Positions 1-7,436 are shown, counted from the first letter of the stretch. The stretch is DNA of 17,834 nt from an uncultured Arthrobacter sp. (GCA_937873245.1 CALMVY010000402.1:1-17834), one strand, 5' to 3'. A program made the numbers and translations. Notes: generated by a model from the sequence alone, not told the origin.

Positions 1-2
1 GC

Positions 3-1040
3 TTCGTCTACTCCCGCTACGGCAACCCCTCGGTGGCCACCTTCCAGGAACGGCTCCGGCTGCTCGAAGGCACCGAGGCCTGCTTCGCCACCGCCTCGGG
101 CATGTCCGCCGTCTTTACGGCCCTCGGCGCCCTGCTGGCCGCCGGCGACCGTGTGGTCGCGGCCCGCTCGCTGTTCGGCTCGTGCTTCGTGATCCTCAAC
201 GAGATCCTTCCGCGCTGGGGGGTGGAGACGGTCTTCGTGGACGGCCCGGACCTGGAGCAGTGGCGCGCCGCGCTGTCGGAACCGACGACGGCGGTCTTCT
301 TCGAATCGCCGTCGAACCCGATGCAGGAAATCGTGGACATCGCCGCCGTGAGCGCTCTGGCGCACGCCGCCGGGGCGACGGTGGTCGTCGACAACGTCTT
401 TGCCACTCCCCTGCTGCAGCGCTGCGGGGAGCTCGGCGCGGACGTGATCGTCTACTCCGGCACCAAGCACATCGACGGCCAGGGCCGGGTGCTCGGCGGA
501 GCAATCCTGGGCACCAAGGAGTTCATCGACGGCCCGGTCAAGCAACTCATGCGCCACACCGGCCCGGCGCTCTCCGCCTTCAACGCGTGGGTGCTGACCA
601 AGGGGCTGGAGACCATGGCCTTGCGGGTGAACCACTCCTCCGCCTCCGCGCTGCGGCTGGCCGAATGGCTCGAGGAGCAGCCCGCGGTCAGCTGGGTCAA
701 GTACCCGCTGCTGCCGTCGCACCCGCAGTACGGACTGGCCGCACGGCAGATGAAGGCCGGCGGCACGGTGCTGACCTTCGAGCTCTCCCCCTCCGCCGGG
801 CGTTCGCCGAAGGAGGCCGCGTTCGCGCTGCTGGATGCGCTGCGGATCGTCGACATCTCCAACAACCTGGGAGATTCGAAGTCCCTCATCACCCACCCGG
901 CCACCACGACGCACCGCGCCATGGGCCCGGAAGGCCGCGCGGCGATCGGCCTCAGCGACGGCGTAGTCCGCCTCTCCGTGGGACTCGAGGACATCGAGGA
1001 CCTGCTCCGCGACCTGGGCCAGGCGCTCAAGCAGGTCTAG
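3..1040 (+). CDS. metZ: O-succinylhomoserine sulfhydrylase, 5'-truncated by window edge
   Basis: This is a PLP-dependent enzyme of the Cys/Met metabolism family. It most likely condenses O-succinylhomoserine (or O-acetylhomoserine) with sulfide to give homocysteine for methionine synthesis in the cytoplasm. The frame is already open at base 3 and begins with FVYSRYGNP, a conserved motif of the family, so the true start lies upstream of the window. The PLP-binding lysine is in YSGTKHIDGQGRVLGG (lysine codon at 465-467), a form typical of MetZ. VVDNVFATPLLQ (the PLP aspartate region) and the C-terminal SLGxxxSLITHPATTTH-like stretch (here NLGDSKSLITHPATTTH) are also present. The gene ends with TAG and converges on the ligase gene. 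Cystathionine gamma-synthase or gamma-lyase is the main alternative. The GQGRVLGG loop favours sulfhydrylase, but the substrate ester cannot be told from sequence. Confidence 0.88.
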   Translation, partial: FVYSRYGNPSVATFQERLRLLEGTEACFATASGMSAVFTALGALLAAGDRVVAARSLFGSCFVILNEILPRWGVETVFVDGPDLEQWRAALSEPTTAVFFESPSNPMQEIVDIAAVSALAHAAGATVVVDNVFATPLLQRCGELGADVIVYSGTKHIDGQGRVLGGAILGTKEFIDGPVKQLMRHTGPALSAFNAWVLTKGLETMALRVNHSSASALRLAEWLEEQPAVSWVKYPLLPSHPQYGLAARQMKAGGTVLTFELSPSAGRSPKEAAFALLDALRIVDISNNLGDSKSLITHPATTTHRAMGPEGRAAIGLSDGVVRLSVGLEDIEDLLRDLGQALKQV

Positions 1041-1050
1041 TTTCCTTCCG

Positions 1051-1107
1051 CGAGTTGGCATTTCGCGGCAGTGTTTTTCGCGAACACTGCCGCGAAATGC
1101 AAACTCG
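1051..1107. terminator. Long hairpin between convergent genes, possible bidirectional terminator or dispersed repeat
   Basis: Two 25-base arms (1051-1075 and 1083-1107) are inverted repeats with one mismatch (G at 1057 against A at 1101) around a 7-base loop TTTCGCG. The core of each arm is TTTCGCGGCAGTGTT or its complement. The element fills the gap between the metZ stop and the stop of the convergent ligase gene, so it could end transcripts from both sides. There is no clear T-run after either arm, so classical intrinsic termination is uncertain. The near-perfect long arms would also fit a REP-like repeat family. Confidence 0.55.
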
Positions 1108-1122
1108 ACGGCGGGTTCCCCG

Positions 1123-2307
1123 TCAGGCCCGGCTGGCCCCGCCCAGCGGCGAATCCTCGCCGGCCTCCACAGCGGCGCTTCCCTCCGTGGTCACCTCGAC
1201 GGCCCGCTCAACGACGGCGGCCAGCCCGCCGGAGTGGAACGGCTCCCGCTGCAGCTGCGAACCTGTACCCTCCGCCAGGATCCGGCCGACGCCCGCGCGG
1301 ACCAGATCCAGCTCACCCTGCTCCGCCAGCACGGGGGCCACGAAGTCCACCAGGGCATGCACCACGTCGGCGGCCGGCGCCGGGGTAAAGGTTCCGAAGT
1401 CCAGCAGCTCGCCGCGCAGTCCGCAGTTGCTGGCCTGCCAGGCGGCCATCCGCAGCAGCAGGGTCGGCACGGGGGCGGGGTCGACGCCGTCGTTCCACTC
1501 CCGGGACGCCGATTCGACGAGAGCGCGGACCAGCACGGCGATCAGCGCCGCGTCCTCGGCCCGCAGGCAGACGTCGGCGACCCTGATCTCCACGGTGGGA
1601 TGCAGCCGGGCCAGCCGGGCATCGAAATAGATCATTCCCTCGTCCATCAGGACGCCGCTTTCCACCAGCCGGGTCACCAGCCGCCGGTAGACGGGCAGGC
1701 TGCCGAAAATCATGGTGGGACCCGACCCGGGCCAGCGGTTCCACGCCTGGGTGCGGTAGCTTTCGAAGCCCGTCTCTGCGCCGTTCCAGTATGGGGAATT
1801 CGCGCTGAGGGCGATCAGGACGGCGAGTTTGTCCCGGATCCGGTCCATTACGGCCACGCCTTCCTCCGGGGAATCCACAAAGGTGTGGACGTGGAGGCCG
1901 CAGGTCAGCTGGTTCCGGACCGTGAGCCCGAAGCGCTGCTGCATGGTCAGGTAGCGCTTGTTGGGCGTCAGGTGCGTGGCGGCGCCCTGGGGCGAGGTCG
2001 CGAGGGCGGCGACGCGGCCGCCGTGCGCGCGGGCGGCGTGGTCCGCCTGCGCCCGGGCCTGCCTGAGCTGCCGGAGAAGTTCCGCGTAATCCAGGCACGG
2101 CCGGGTCTGGGTTTCGATTTGCTCGAGCTTGAGCTCGTAGCTGAAGTCGGCACCGCCGTCGTGGACCGGCTGCTGTCCCGGCAGAACCAGGGCGGCGTCC
2201 AGCGGTGGCGGCACCAGGCTGGGCAGCATGACGTCGGCGAGGGCAAGCAGCATCCCTGTTTCGGGATCCACTATGAGCAGTTCTTCCTCCACGCCGAAGG
2301 TGCGCAT
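1123..2307 (-). CDS. YbdK-type carboxylate-amine ligase (glutamate-cysteine ligase GCS2 family)
   Basis: The 394-residue protein belongs to the GCS2 family of ATP-dependent carboxylate-amine ligases, whose YbdK members show weak glutamate-cysteine ligase activity. The natural substrate of this one is not evident. Visible motifs are FGVEEELL (residues 4-11), which supplies metal-binding glutamates, YELKLEQIE (57-65), TCGLHVH (135-141), LSANSPYW (167-174) and HPTVEIRVAD (236-245). The length is normal for the family. The start ATG sits at the usual place, just before FGVEEE. No good Shine-Dalgarno sequence precedes it; a CACAAT box ending 7 bases upstream would fit a leaderless transcript. The gene lies 76 bases downstream of the MurA-like gene on the same strand and may be co-transcribed with it. 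The C-terminal tail, rich in Ala, Gly and Glu, is not part of the fold. Confidence 0.85.
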   Translation of the reverse strand: MRTFGVEEELLIVDPETGMLLALADVMLPSLVPPPLDAALVLPGQQPVHDGGADFSYELKLEQIETQTRPCLDYAELLRQLRQARAQADHAARAHGGRVAALATSPQGAATHLTPNKRYLTMQQRFGLTVRNQLTCGLHVHTFVDSPEEGVAVMDRIRDKLAVLIALSANSPYWNGAETGFESYRTQAWNRWPGSGPTMIFGSLPVYRRLVTRLVESGVLMDEGMIYFDARLARLHPTVEIRVADVCLRAEDAALIAVLVRALVESASREWNDGVDPAPVPTLLLRMAAWQASNCGLRGELLDFGTFTPAPAADVVHALVDFVAPVLAEQGELDLVRAGVGRILAEGTGSQLQREPFHSGGLAAVVERAVEVTTEGSAAVEAGEDSPLGGASRA

Positions 2308-2383
2308 GAATCTATTGTGCGGCAGGAACCGCCGAAACGCTCGGGGTCATTGGACCCGGACCGGTCCGGCGGCTTCAGCGCAT

Positions 2384-3907
2384 TCAGTCTTGGAAATACT
2401 CGATCTTCGCGCCGATGGTGTTGAGGCGCTCGGCCAGGTCCTCGTAGCCGCGCTCGATCACGTAGATGTTGCGCAGTTCCGAGACGCCCCGGGCGGCGAG
2501 CATCGCCAGCAGCAGGCAGGCCGCGGGGCGGAGGGCCGGCGGGCAGCCGACCTCGGCGGCACGCCATTTCGTGGGTCCGTTGACGTAGATCCGGTGCGGG
2601 TCCAGCAGCTGCACCTGGGCACCGAGCTTGTTGAGCTCGGTCAGGTAGATGGCGCGGTTGTCGTAGACCCAGTCGTGGATCATCGTCTGGCCCGTGGCAT
2701 TCGCGGCGATGACCGCGAAAAAGGGCAGGTTGTCGATGTTCAGCCCGGGGAACGGCATGGGGTGGATCTTGTCCTCGGGGGCGGACAGTTCCGAGGGCTT
2801 GGTGGTCACGTCCACCAGCCGGGTGCGCCCGTTGCGGGCCAGGTACTCGCCGGACACCTCGAGCCGCTGGCCCATCTGTTCCAGCGTCGCGAGTTCGATT
2901 TCCATGAATTCGATCGGAACGCGGCGGATGGTGACTTCCGAGTCCGTGACGATGCCGGCGGTGATCAGGCTCATCGCCTCGATCGGGTCCTCGGAGGGGA
3001 AGTACTCGATATCGACGTCGACGGCGGGGCGGCCGGTGATCTTCAGCGTGGTGGTTCCCACACCATCGATCTCGACGCCGAGCATCTGCAGGTAGAAGCA
3101 GAGGTCCTGCACCATGTAGTTGGGGCTGGCGTTGCGGATGACCGTGGTGCCGCTGCGGTGCGCGGCGGCCATGATGGCGTTTTCGGTGACGGTGTCGCCG
3201 CGTTCGCTGAGCACGAAGGAGCGGTCGTGCCCGTCCGACGGCGGCGCCTGCACGGCGTAGAAGCCGGACTTGGCGTCGACGCTGAGGCCGAACTGGCGCA
3301 GCGCCTGCATGTGCGGCTGGACGGTGCGGGTGCCGAGGTCGCAGCCGCCAGCGTAGGGCAGGCGGTACTCACTGGATTCGTCAAGGAGCGGGCCCAGCAG
3401 CATGATGACGCTGCGGGTCCGGCGGGCTGCCTCGACGTCCATCGAGTCGAGGTCCAGCACGGCGGGGCGCCGGATCTGGAGGTCGTTGGCGTTGAGCCAG
3501 GTGCAGTCGACGCCGATGCTGGTCAGCACTTCGACGATCCGGTTGACTTCTTCGATCCGGGCGAGCCGCCGCAGCGTGGTGGTGCCGCGGTTGATCAGGC
3601 TGGCGCACAGGAGTGCGACGCCGGCGTTCTTGCTGCTGTTGACATCGACGGCGCCGGACAGGGTGCGCCCGCCCTCGACCCGGAGGTGCGTCATGGCGGG
3701 CCGTCCCACCTTCACGATGCTCCGGCCAAAGATGGACTCGAGCCGCTGGATCATTTTCAGGCTCAGGTTCTGTTTGCCCTGCTCCATTCGGGCAATGGCG
3801 CTCTGGCTGGTTCCCAGCTCGGCAGCGAGCTGCCCCTGGGTCCAGCCCTTCTGGCCGCGGGCGTCACGGAGCAGGGCTCCGACGTGTTCAGCAGTCTCTT
3901 GAGTCAT
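2384..3907 (-). CDS. MurA-like enolpyruvyl transferase with N-terminal XRE helix-turn-helix domain
   Basis: The 507-residue protein is a fusion. Residues about 7-63 form an XRE/Cro-type DNA-binding domain (GWTQGQLAAELGTSQSAIAR, then MEQGKQ). Residues about 73-507 match UDP-N-acetylglucosamine 1-carboxyvinyltransferase, which moves enolpyruvate from PEP to UDP-GlcNAc in the first committed step of peptidoglycan synthesis. By alignment from memory with E. coli MurA, the key residues are kept: Lys93-Asn94 (Lys22/Asn23), Cys189 in YAGGCDLGTR (Cys115), Asp392 in GLNIDN (Asp305) and Arg460 (Arg397). Cysteine rather than aspartate implies fosfomycin sensitivity, if the enzyme is active. Start: an in-frame TGA lies five codons upstream, leaving this ATG as the only start before the HTH. 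The G-run touches the ATG, so it is too close to act as a Shine-Dalgarno sequence. A TATTTT box ends 7 bases upstream, which suggests leaderless initiation. It could be the cell's MurA, a second copy, or an enzyme that senses precursor and regulates genes. Confidence 0.9.
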   Translation of the reverse strand: MTQETAEHVGALLRDARGQKGWTQGQLAAELGTSQSAIARMEQGKQNLSLKMIQRLESIFGRSIVKVGRPAMTHLRVEGGRTLSGAVDVNSSKNAGVALLCASLINRGTTTLRRLARIEEVNRIVEVLTSIGVDCTWLNANDLQIRRPAVLDLDSMDVEAARRTRSVIMLLGPLLDESSEYRLPYAGGCDLGTRTVQPHMQALRQFGLSVDAKSGFYAVQAPPSDGHDRSFVLSERGDTVTENAIMAAAHRSGTTVIRNASPNYMVQDLCFYLQMLGVEIDGVGTTTLKITGRPAVDVDIEYFPSEDPIEAMSLITAGIVTDSEVTIRRVPIEFMEIELATLEQMGQRLEVSGEYLARNGRTRLVDVTTKPSELSAPEDKIHPMPFPGLNIDNLPFFAVIAANATGQTMIHDWVYDNRAIYLTELNKLGAQVQLLDPHRIYVNGPTKWRAAEVGCPPALRPAACLLLAMLAARGVSELRNIYVIERGYEDLAERLNTIGAKIEYFQD

Positions 3908-3913
3908 CCCCCG

Positions 3914-3930
3914 AAAATATCACGCATGAT
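3914..3930 (-). promoter_or_regulatory. Putative leaderless -10 box and overlapping palindromic operator of the XRE-MurA gene
   Basis: On the minus strand TATTTT (3919 to 3914) fits the actinobacterial TANNNT -10 pattern, with six bases between it and the start ATG. This would place transcription start at the A of the ATG. The palindrome ATCA-TGCG-TGAT (3930 to 3919) touches this box, with partial symmetry reaching further out. An XRE-domain protein often represses its own promoter through such a short dyad, so autoregulation is inferred. No convincing -35 box was found. Confidence 0.35.
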
Positions 3931-3941
3931 TTATTAACCCC

Positions 3942-3963
3942 CGGCATTGCCGCCGGAATGCCG
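3942..3963 (-). terminator. Small hairpin downstream of the thiamine transporter operon
   Basis: Arms CGGCATT and AATGCCG (3942-3948, 3957-3963) surround an 8-base loop. The hairpin lies about 40 bases past the stop of ykoC in its direction of transcription and is followed by GGGGGTTAATAAAT, which lacks a U-tract. It may be the operon terminator or only a weak structure in the 96-base gap before the XRE-MurA start. Confidence 0.3.
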
Positions 3964-4003
3964 TTAACATCACAGCAATACCCGCGCTGTGCGATAACGG
4001 GCG

Positions 4004-4807
4004 CTATTGCCGTGCCAGGAAGACCATGTTCCAGGTACCCGCCGCCAGGGCGGAGGCGACGGCGGCCGCGGCAATCAGCAGCCCGCCCAGGACCACCCAG
4101 GCGTCCAGGCCGGTGAAGACCGAGGTCCTGGCCCAGGTCCGTTGTGCGCTGCCAAAGCCGCGGGCTTCCATGGTGACGGCCAGCCGCGAGGCGCGCCGGA
4201 CGGCCTGCACCAGCAGCCCGAAGCTCTGCCCCAGGGTGGCCCGCAGCCGCTGCAGCGGGTTCCCGTGGGAACCCACACCGCGGGCCCGGCGCGCCATGCC
4301 GATGGTCTGCCATTCCTCGGCCATCAGGCCCACAAGCCGCAGCGCGGCGAGCGTGCCGAGGACGAAGCGGTGCGGCAGTTTCGCTTTCTGCGCGAGGGCG
4401 TCGGCCAGGTCCGTGGGATCCGTGCAGCTCATCAGCAGGACGGCTGGCAGCGCGATGGCCAGGCCGCGGATCATGAAGCCGAGCCCGAGTTCGAGGGACC
4501 CTTCGCTGATCGACCAGATCCTGGCGTCGAGCAGGATGTTCCCGCTGTCAGGTGCCAGGATCGTGGTGCTCCACCCGCCCAGCGCCGCGGCCAGGATCAG
4601 GGGCCAGCCGCGCTGCCAGAGCAAGCCGAGGCCCAGCCCGGCCAGCGGAAGAAGCGCCAGTTCGAAGGCGAGCGCCACCGAGGCGGACACCCAGTCGATG
4701 GACAGCGCCAGCACCATCGTGATGAGCATGACGGCGGTGAACTTCGCCAGCGGGTTGGCCCGCGTCAGGAGCGCGTGGTTGCCGCGCAGTGTCAGTTCCT
4801 GCCTCAT
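4004..4807 (-). CDS. ykoC: ECF transporter T component (YkoC/CbiQ family)
   Basis: This 267-residue membrane protein is the scaffold (EcfT) subunit of an energy-coupling-factor importer, joining the ATPases to the substrate-binding S component. It has about five or six hydrophobic segments (roughly residues 22-45, 47-62, 68-85, 108-126, 148-165 and 228-258). The two cytoplasmic coupling-helix signatures are visible as MARRARGVG near residue 178 and MEARGFG near residue 217. The start ATG overlaps the stop of the ATPase gene in ATGA, so translation is coupled and the subunits are made together. It is the last gene of the riboswitch-led operon. T components are weakly conserved, but gene order and both Ala-Arg-Gly motifs make this firm. 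Confidence 0.9.
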   Translation of the reverse strand: MRQELTLRGNHALLTRANPLAKFTAVMLITMVLALSIDWVSASVALAFELALLPLAGLGLGLLWQRGWPLILAAALGGWSTTILAPDSGNILLDARIWSISEGSLELGLGFMIRGLAIALPAVLLMSCTDPTDLADALAQKAKLPHRFVLGTLAALRLVGLMAEEWQTIGMARRARGVGSHGNPLQRLRATLGQSFGLLVQAVRRASRLAVTMEARGFGSAQRTWARTSVFTGLDAWVVLGGLLIAAAAVASALAAGTWNMVFLARQ

Positions 4808-6495
4808 GGCGCTTGGACCTTCCCCGGTACCCGGTGTTCCGGTTCCCGGCCGGGTTCCTGGCCGGATTCCCGGTGTCCCGGGGCATGGAGGCTCAGTCTG
4901 GTGCCGCCGAGAACGTCGCTGAATTCGGCGTCGTGCGTCACGGACACGACGGCGGTTCCGCCGTCGAGGAGTTCGGAGAGGAAGGAGGCGAGTTCGGCCC
5001 AGGTATTGGCGTCCTGGCCGAAGGTGGGTTCGTCCAAGACCAGCACCTGGGGGTGGGCGGCGAGGACGGTGGCCACCGACAGGCGGCGCTTTTCGCCGCC
5101 CGAGAGTGTGTATGGATTGGCGTCCACGAGCTCCGTGAGCCGAAGCCGTTCCAGGAGCTCGTCAACGCGTTCCTCGCCGCGGCCCAGGTGCCGGGGGCCG
5201 AACATCAGCTCATCCAGCACACGGCCGGTGACGAACTGGTGCTCGGGCTCCTGGAACACAGTGCCGATTCTGGCGATCAGCTGCTGGGCCTTCCACCGGT
5301 AGGGGTCGATTCCGGCGCCGGCGCTGAGCTCCAGGGTTGCGGACACCCTGCCGGAGACCGGCGCCAGCAGGCCGGCGAGGGTCAGGGCGAAGGTGGATTT
5401 CCCCGAGCCGTTGGGGCCGGTGATGGTCAGCGCCTCCCCGGCGCGGACCTGGGCCGTGATGCCGGACTGTACGGGCTTCGGCGGAACGGGACGGAAGCCG
5501 CCGCGGAGGCCTGCCCGCCGCGGCCTTTCCCGCGAGACCGCCAGGTCCTCCGCGGCCAGCAGCAGCTGCCCGGCCGGGCTCCCAGCGGTTTCCGGGCCTG
5601 CGGCCGGTGCTCCGGTGGCCGGTGCTCCGGCGGCCCGGGTGCCGCGCGTCCGGGTCTGCGGCACGTAGCCGGGCACCCAGACGCCCGCCCGCGTGAGCAT
5701 GTCCCGCGCCTGCGCCAGGACCTGGTCCGGCGGCCCGTCGATCAGCACGGCCGAGTCCGTGGCGGATCCCGGCTGCAGCACCACGATCCGGTCCACGAGG
5801 TCCTTCCAGACCGAGACGCGGTGCTCCACTACCACCAGGGTGGCCCCGGTTTTCTCCAGGCAGCGTCCGACGGCGTCCCGGACTTCCAGGACCCCGGCGG
5901 GGTCCAGGTTGGCGGTGGGTTCATCGAGCAGGATCAGCCCTGGCCGCATCACGAGGATGCCGGCGAGCGCCAGCCGCTGCTTCTGGCCGCCGGAGAGCGC
6001 CGACGTCGGGTGGTCCAGCGGCAGCCGGCCCAGCCCGACGTCGTCGAGCGCTTCCGCGACGCGCGGCCAGATCTCTGCCGGCGGCACGGACAGGTTTTCC
6101 GCGCCGAAGGCGACGTCGTCGCCGAGGCGGGAGAGCACCACCTGCGTCTCCGGGTCCTGCTGCATCAGTCCGGCCCGGCCGCGCCGGGAGCGGGGCGGGG
6201 CGCCGTCGATCAGCAGGGTGCCGGTCTCGTCCGCGTCCTCGGCGTCCGCCGGGCCGCCGGCTGCACGGCCGGCATCGCCGGCGGAGCTGTCGCCGAGGAC
6301 CCCGGCCAGCGCGTGGAGCAGCGTGGACTTGCCGGCGCCCGAAGGCCCCAGCAAGAGCACCCGCTCGCCCGGCCCGATGTCCAGGTCCAGGCCGCTGACG
6401 GCGGGCCGTGGCCGGCCGGCGTGCCGCCAGCCCCAGCCGCGCGCGGTGACCGTGGCCGGCCGGACCCCGCCGGCGGACGTGTTGAAGGCAGGCAT
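4804..6495 (-). CDS. ykoD: ECF transporter ATPase with two fused ABC domains (YkoD)
   Basis: The 563-residue protein carries both ATPase domains of an ECF importer in one chain and powers uptake of thiamine or its pyrimidine precursor. Domain 1 has Walker A GPSGAGKS (50-57), Q-loop Gln near 113, signature LSGGQ (167-171), Walker B LILLDEP (187-193) and switch His225. Domain 2 has Walker A GPNGSGKS (360-367), FQEPEHQ (414-420), LSGGE (464-468), VLVLDEP (484-490) and His521. All catalytic elements are intact in both halves. An Ala/Pro/Gly-rich linker (about 278-312) separates them, and a charged, Pro-rich tail follows residue 537. The start ATG shares one base with the ykoE stop (TGATG). A longer in-frame extension up to 6675 is open but only shadows ykoE, so it was not used. 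Confidence 0.95.
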   Translation of the reverse strand: MPAFNTSAGGVRPATVTARGWGWRHAGRPRPAVSGLDLDIGPGERVLLLGPSGAGKSTLLHALAGVLGDSSAGDAGRAAGGPADAEDADETGTLLIDGAPPRSRRGRAGLMQQDPETQVVLSRLGDDVAFGAENLSVPPAEIWPRVAEALDDVGLGRLPLDHPTSALSGGQKQRLALAGILVMRPGLILLDEPTANLDPAGVLEVRDAVGRCLEKTGATLVVVEHRVSVWKDLVDRIVVLQPGSATDSAVLIDGPPDQVLAQARDMLTRAGVWVPGYVPQTRTRGTRAAGAPATGAPAAGPETAGSPAGQLLLAAEDLAVSRERPRRAGLRGGFRPVPPKPVQSGITAQVRAGEALTITGPNGSGKSTFALTLAGLLAPVSGRVSATLELSAGAGIDPYRWKAQQLIARIGTVFQEPEHQFVTGRVLDELMFGPRHLGRGEERVDELLERLRLTELVDANPYTLSGGEKRRLSVATVLAAHPQVLVLDEPTFGQDANTWAELASFLSELLDGGTAVVSVTHDAEFSDVLGGTRLSLHAPGHRESGQEPGREPEHRVPGKVQAP

Positions 6496-7139
6496 CAGGA
6501 GAAGACGGGCTCCGTGGCCGCCTTGCGGGAGGCAAAGGAGCTCAGCACACCGGTCCTGGCCAGGCCCCGGGTGGCGAGCCAGGACAGTCCGCCGGCGATT
6601 ACGGCGCCGGAGACGGCAGTGAAGATGATGTAGGCAAGCTTGTCGCCGCCGGCGTAGGCAATGTTCCAGCCCCACGGCATGAACGAATCGTTCAGCCCGC
6701 AGAACAGGCCCGCGCCGGCACCGGCCAGCAGGGACACCGGCAGGTTGAACTTCTTGTACATGAACGCGGCGAAGACCAGTTCGGCGCCCAGGCCCTGCAG
6801 GAGGCCGGAAATGAGCACCGTGGTGCCGTATTGCGAGCCCATGATCAGCTCGCCCGTGGCGGCCACGGTTTCGCAGAACAGTGCGGCGCCCGGCTTGCGG
6901 ATGATGAGCATGCCCAGCACCGCCGGGATCATCCAGCCGCCGGCGTAGAGCCCGGTGAGCGGCGGGTAGAACGCGTTGACGGGGGCGGACACCAGGTTGG
7001 CGCCCTGGGACCAGGCCCAGAAGATCACGCCGCCGGCCACCGCGATCAACGCGGCCACTACAATGTCCACCACACGCCAGTTGTGGCTGCGTTTGGTGCG
7101 TGCCTGCCGGGCAGCAGATGCAGCAGATGTATCAGTCAT
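6495..7139 (-). CDS. ykoE: ECF transporter S component, thiamine/HMP family (YkoE)
   Basis: The 214-residue membrane protein is the substrate-binding subunit of the ECF importer. In the YkoEDC family the cargo is predicted to be thiamine or hydroxymethylpyrimidine. The THI-box in its leader supports this. About five hydrophobic segments run from WRVVDIVVAALIAVAGGVIFW (near residue 21) to the C-terminal region. Between them are the family-typical stretches FYPPLTGLYAGGWMIP, ETVAATGELIMGSQYG and GLNDSFMPWGW. The start ATG was chosen because AGGAGG lies 6 bases upstream. The open frame continues upstream into the riboswitch region and is not coding there. Confidence 0.92.
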   Translation of the reverse strand: MTDTSAASAARQARTKRSHNWRVVDIVVAALIAVAGGVIFWAWSQGANLVSAPVNAFYPPLTGLYAGGWMIPAVLGMLIIRKPGAALFCETVAATGELIMGSQYGTTVLISGLLQGLGAELVFAAFMYKKFNLPVSLLAGAGAGLFCGLNDSFMPWGWNIAYAGGDKLAYIIFTAVSGAVIAGGLSWLATRGLARTGVLSSFASRKAATEPVFS

Positions 7140-7144
7140 ATCGT

Positions 7145-7163
7145 CCTCCTGAGGTACAGGAGG
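7145..7163 (-). promoter_or_regulatory. Hairpin sequestering the ykoE ribosome binding site
   Basis: On the minus strand the arms CCTCCTG and CAGGAGG pair perfectly around a 5-base loop (TACCT). The downstream arm contains the whole AGGAGG Shine-Dalgarno sequence of ykoE. Formation of this stem would block ribosome access, which fits translational control by the TPP riboswitch just upstream. Confidence 0.6.
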
Positions 7164-7165
7164 GG

Positions 7166-7211
7166 AGAGTGCCACCGGTGCCGCGGCTTCCGCCGCCGCT
7201 CCGGGCACTCT
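7166..7211 (-). promoter_or_regulatory. Expression-platform hairpin of the TPP riboswitch
   Basis: Arms AGAGTGCC and GGCACTCT (7211-7204 and 7173-7166 on the minus strand) enclose a GC-rich interior with a further GCGGC/GCCGC-type pairing. GAGAGTGC in the aptamer core (7280-7273) could pair instead with GCACTCTC at 7172-7165, which includes most of the downstream arm. The two folds exclude each other, as expected of a switch. There is no U-tract, so control of translation is more likely than termination. Confidence 0.5.
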
Positions 7212-7217
7212 GAGAAC

Positions 7218-7340
7218 TCGACTCCCTTGCGCCGGTACTAACCGGATCAGGTTCGAGGGTCTGCGGCTGTCCGCACTCTCAGCGCCCACCTGTGGTCTCC
7301 CCGGATTTCTCCGGTGATGCCCGACGGCGGCGCTCCCCTG
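7218..7340 (-). promoter_or_regulatory. TPP riboswitch (THI box)
   Basis: Read on the minus strand, the region starts with AGGGGAGCG, contains CGCTGAGAGTGCGGAC and then ACCCTCGAACCTGATCCGGT, and ends with TACCGGCGCAAGGGAGTCGAG-like sequence. These are the hallmark blocks of the thiamine pyrophosphate aptamer (the CTGAGA core and the ACCTGATCYGG block). It lies 79 bases upstream of ykoE. High TPP is expected to shut off ykoEDC. Between about 7341 and 7436 I see no gene. A GTAAACT or a GATATTCAATAC stretch could hold the -10 box, but no matching -35 box was found. Confidence 0.95.
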
Positions 7341-7436
7341 TCGTATTGAATATCGCCCTTGTGGGCGTGGCCCAGTTTACACCCGGGGGGCGTTGTTTCC
7401 CGGGCCCGCCGTCACAATCCGCCGGCTTGGGCCCCG

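Noticed and set aside
182..1630. A 482-codon plus-strand frame crossing metZ, the hairpin and the ligase gene
   Set aside because: It spans two real genes of opposite strand and contains long Arg/Gly/Ala runs without motifs.
2356..2369. A 14-bp perfect palindrome CCGGACCGGTCCGG between the XRE-MurA and ligase genes
   Set aside because: With almost no loop it is a poor terminator, and made only of GC-rich tetramers it may be chance; one copy alone does not support an operator.
2228..3937. A 569-codon open frame on the plus strand opposite the ligase and XRE-MurA genes
   Set aside because: It is an antisense frame of GC-rich coding DNA. The minus-strand frame has recognised domains and catalytic motifs, while this one is rich in Gly, Ala, Asp, Val, His and Gln without a fold.
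4789..6633. A 614-codon plus-strand frame opposite ykoD
   Set aside because: It mirrors the ATPase gene, has no domain, and its composition is that of a codon shadow.
4804..6675. A longer N-terminus for ykoD starting inside ykoE
   Set aside because: The extra 60 residues are Arg/Leu/His-rich shadow of ykoE; the ATG overlapping the ykoE stop is a better start.
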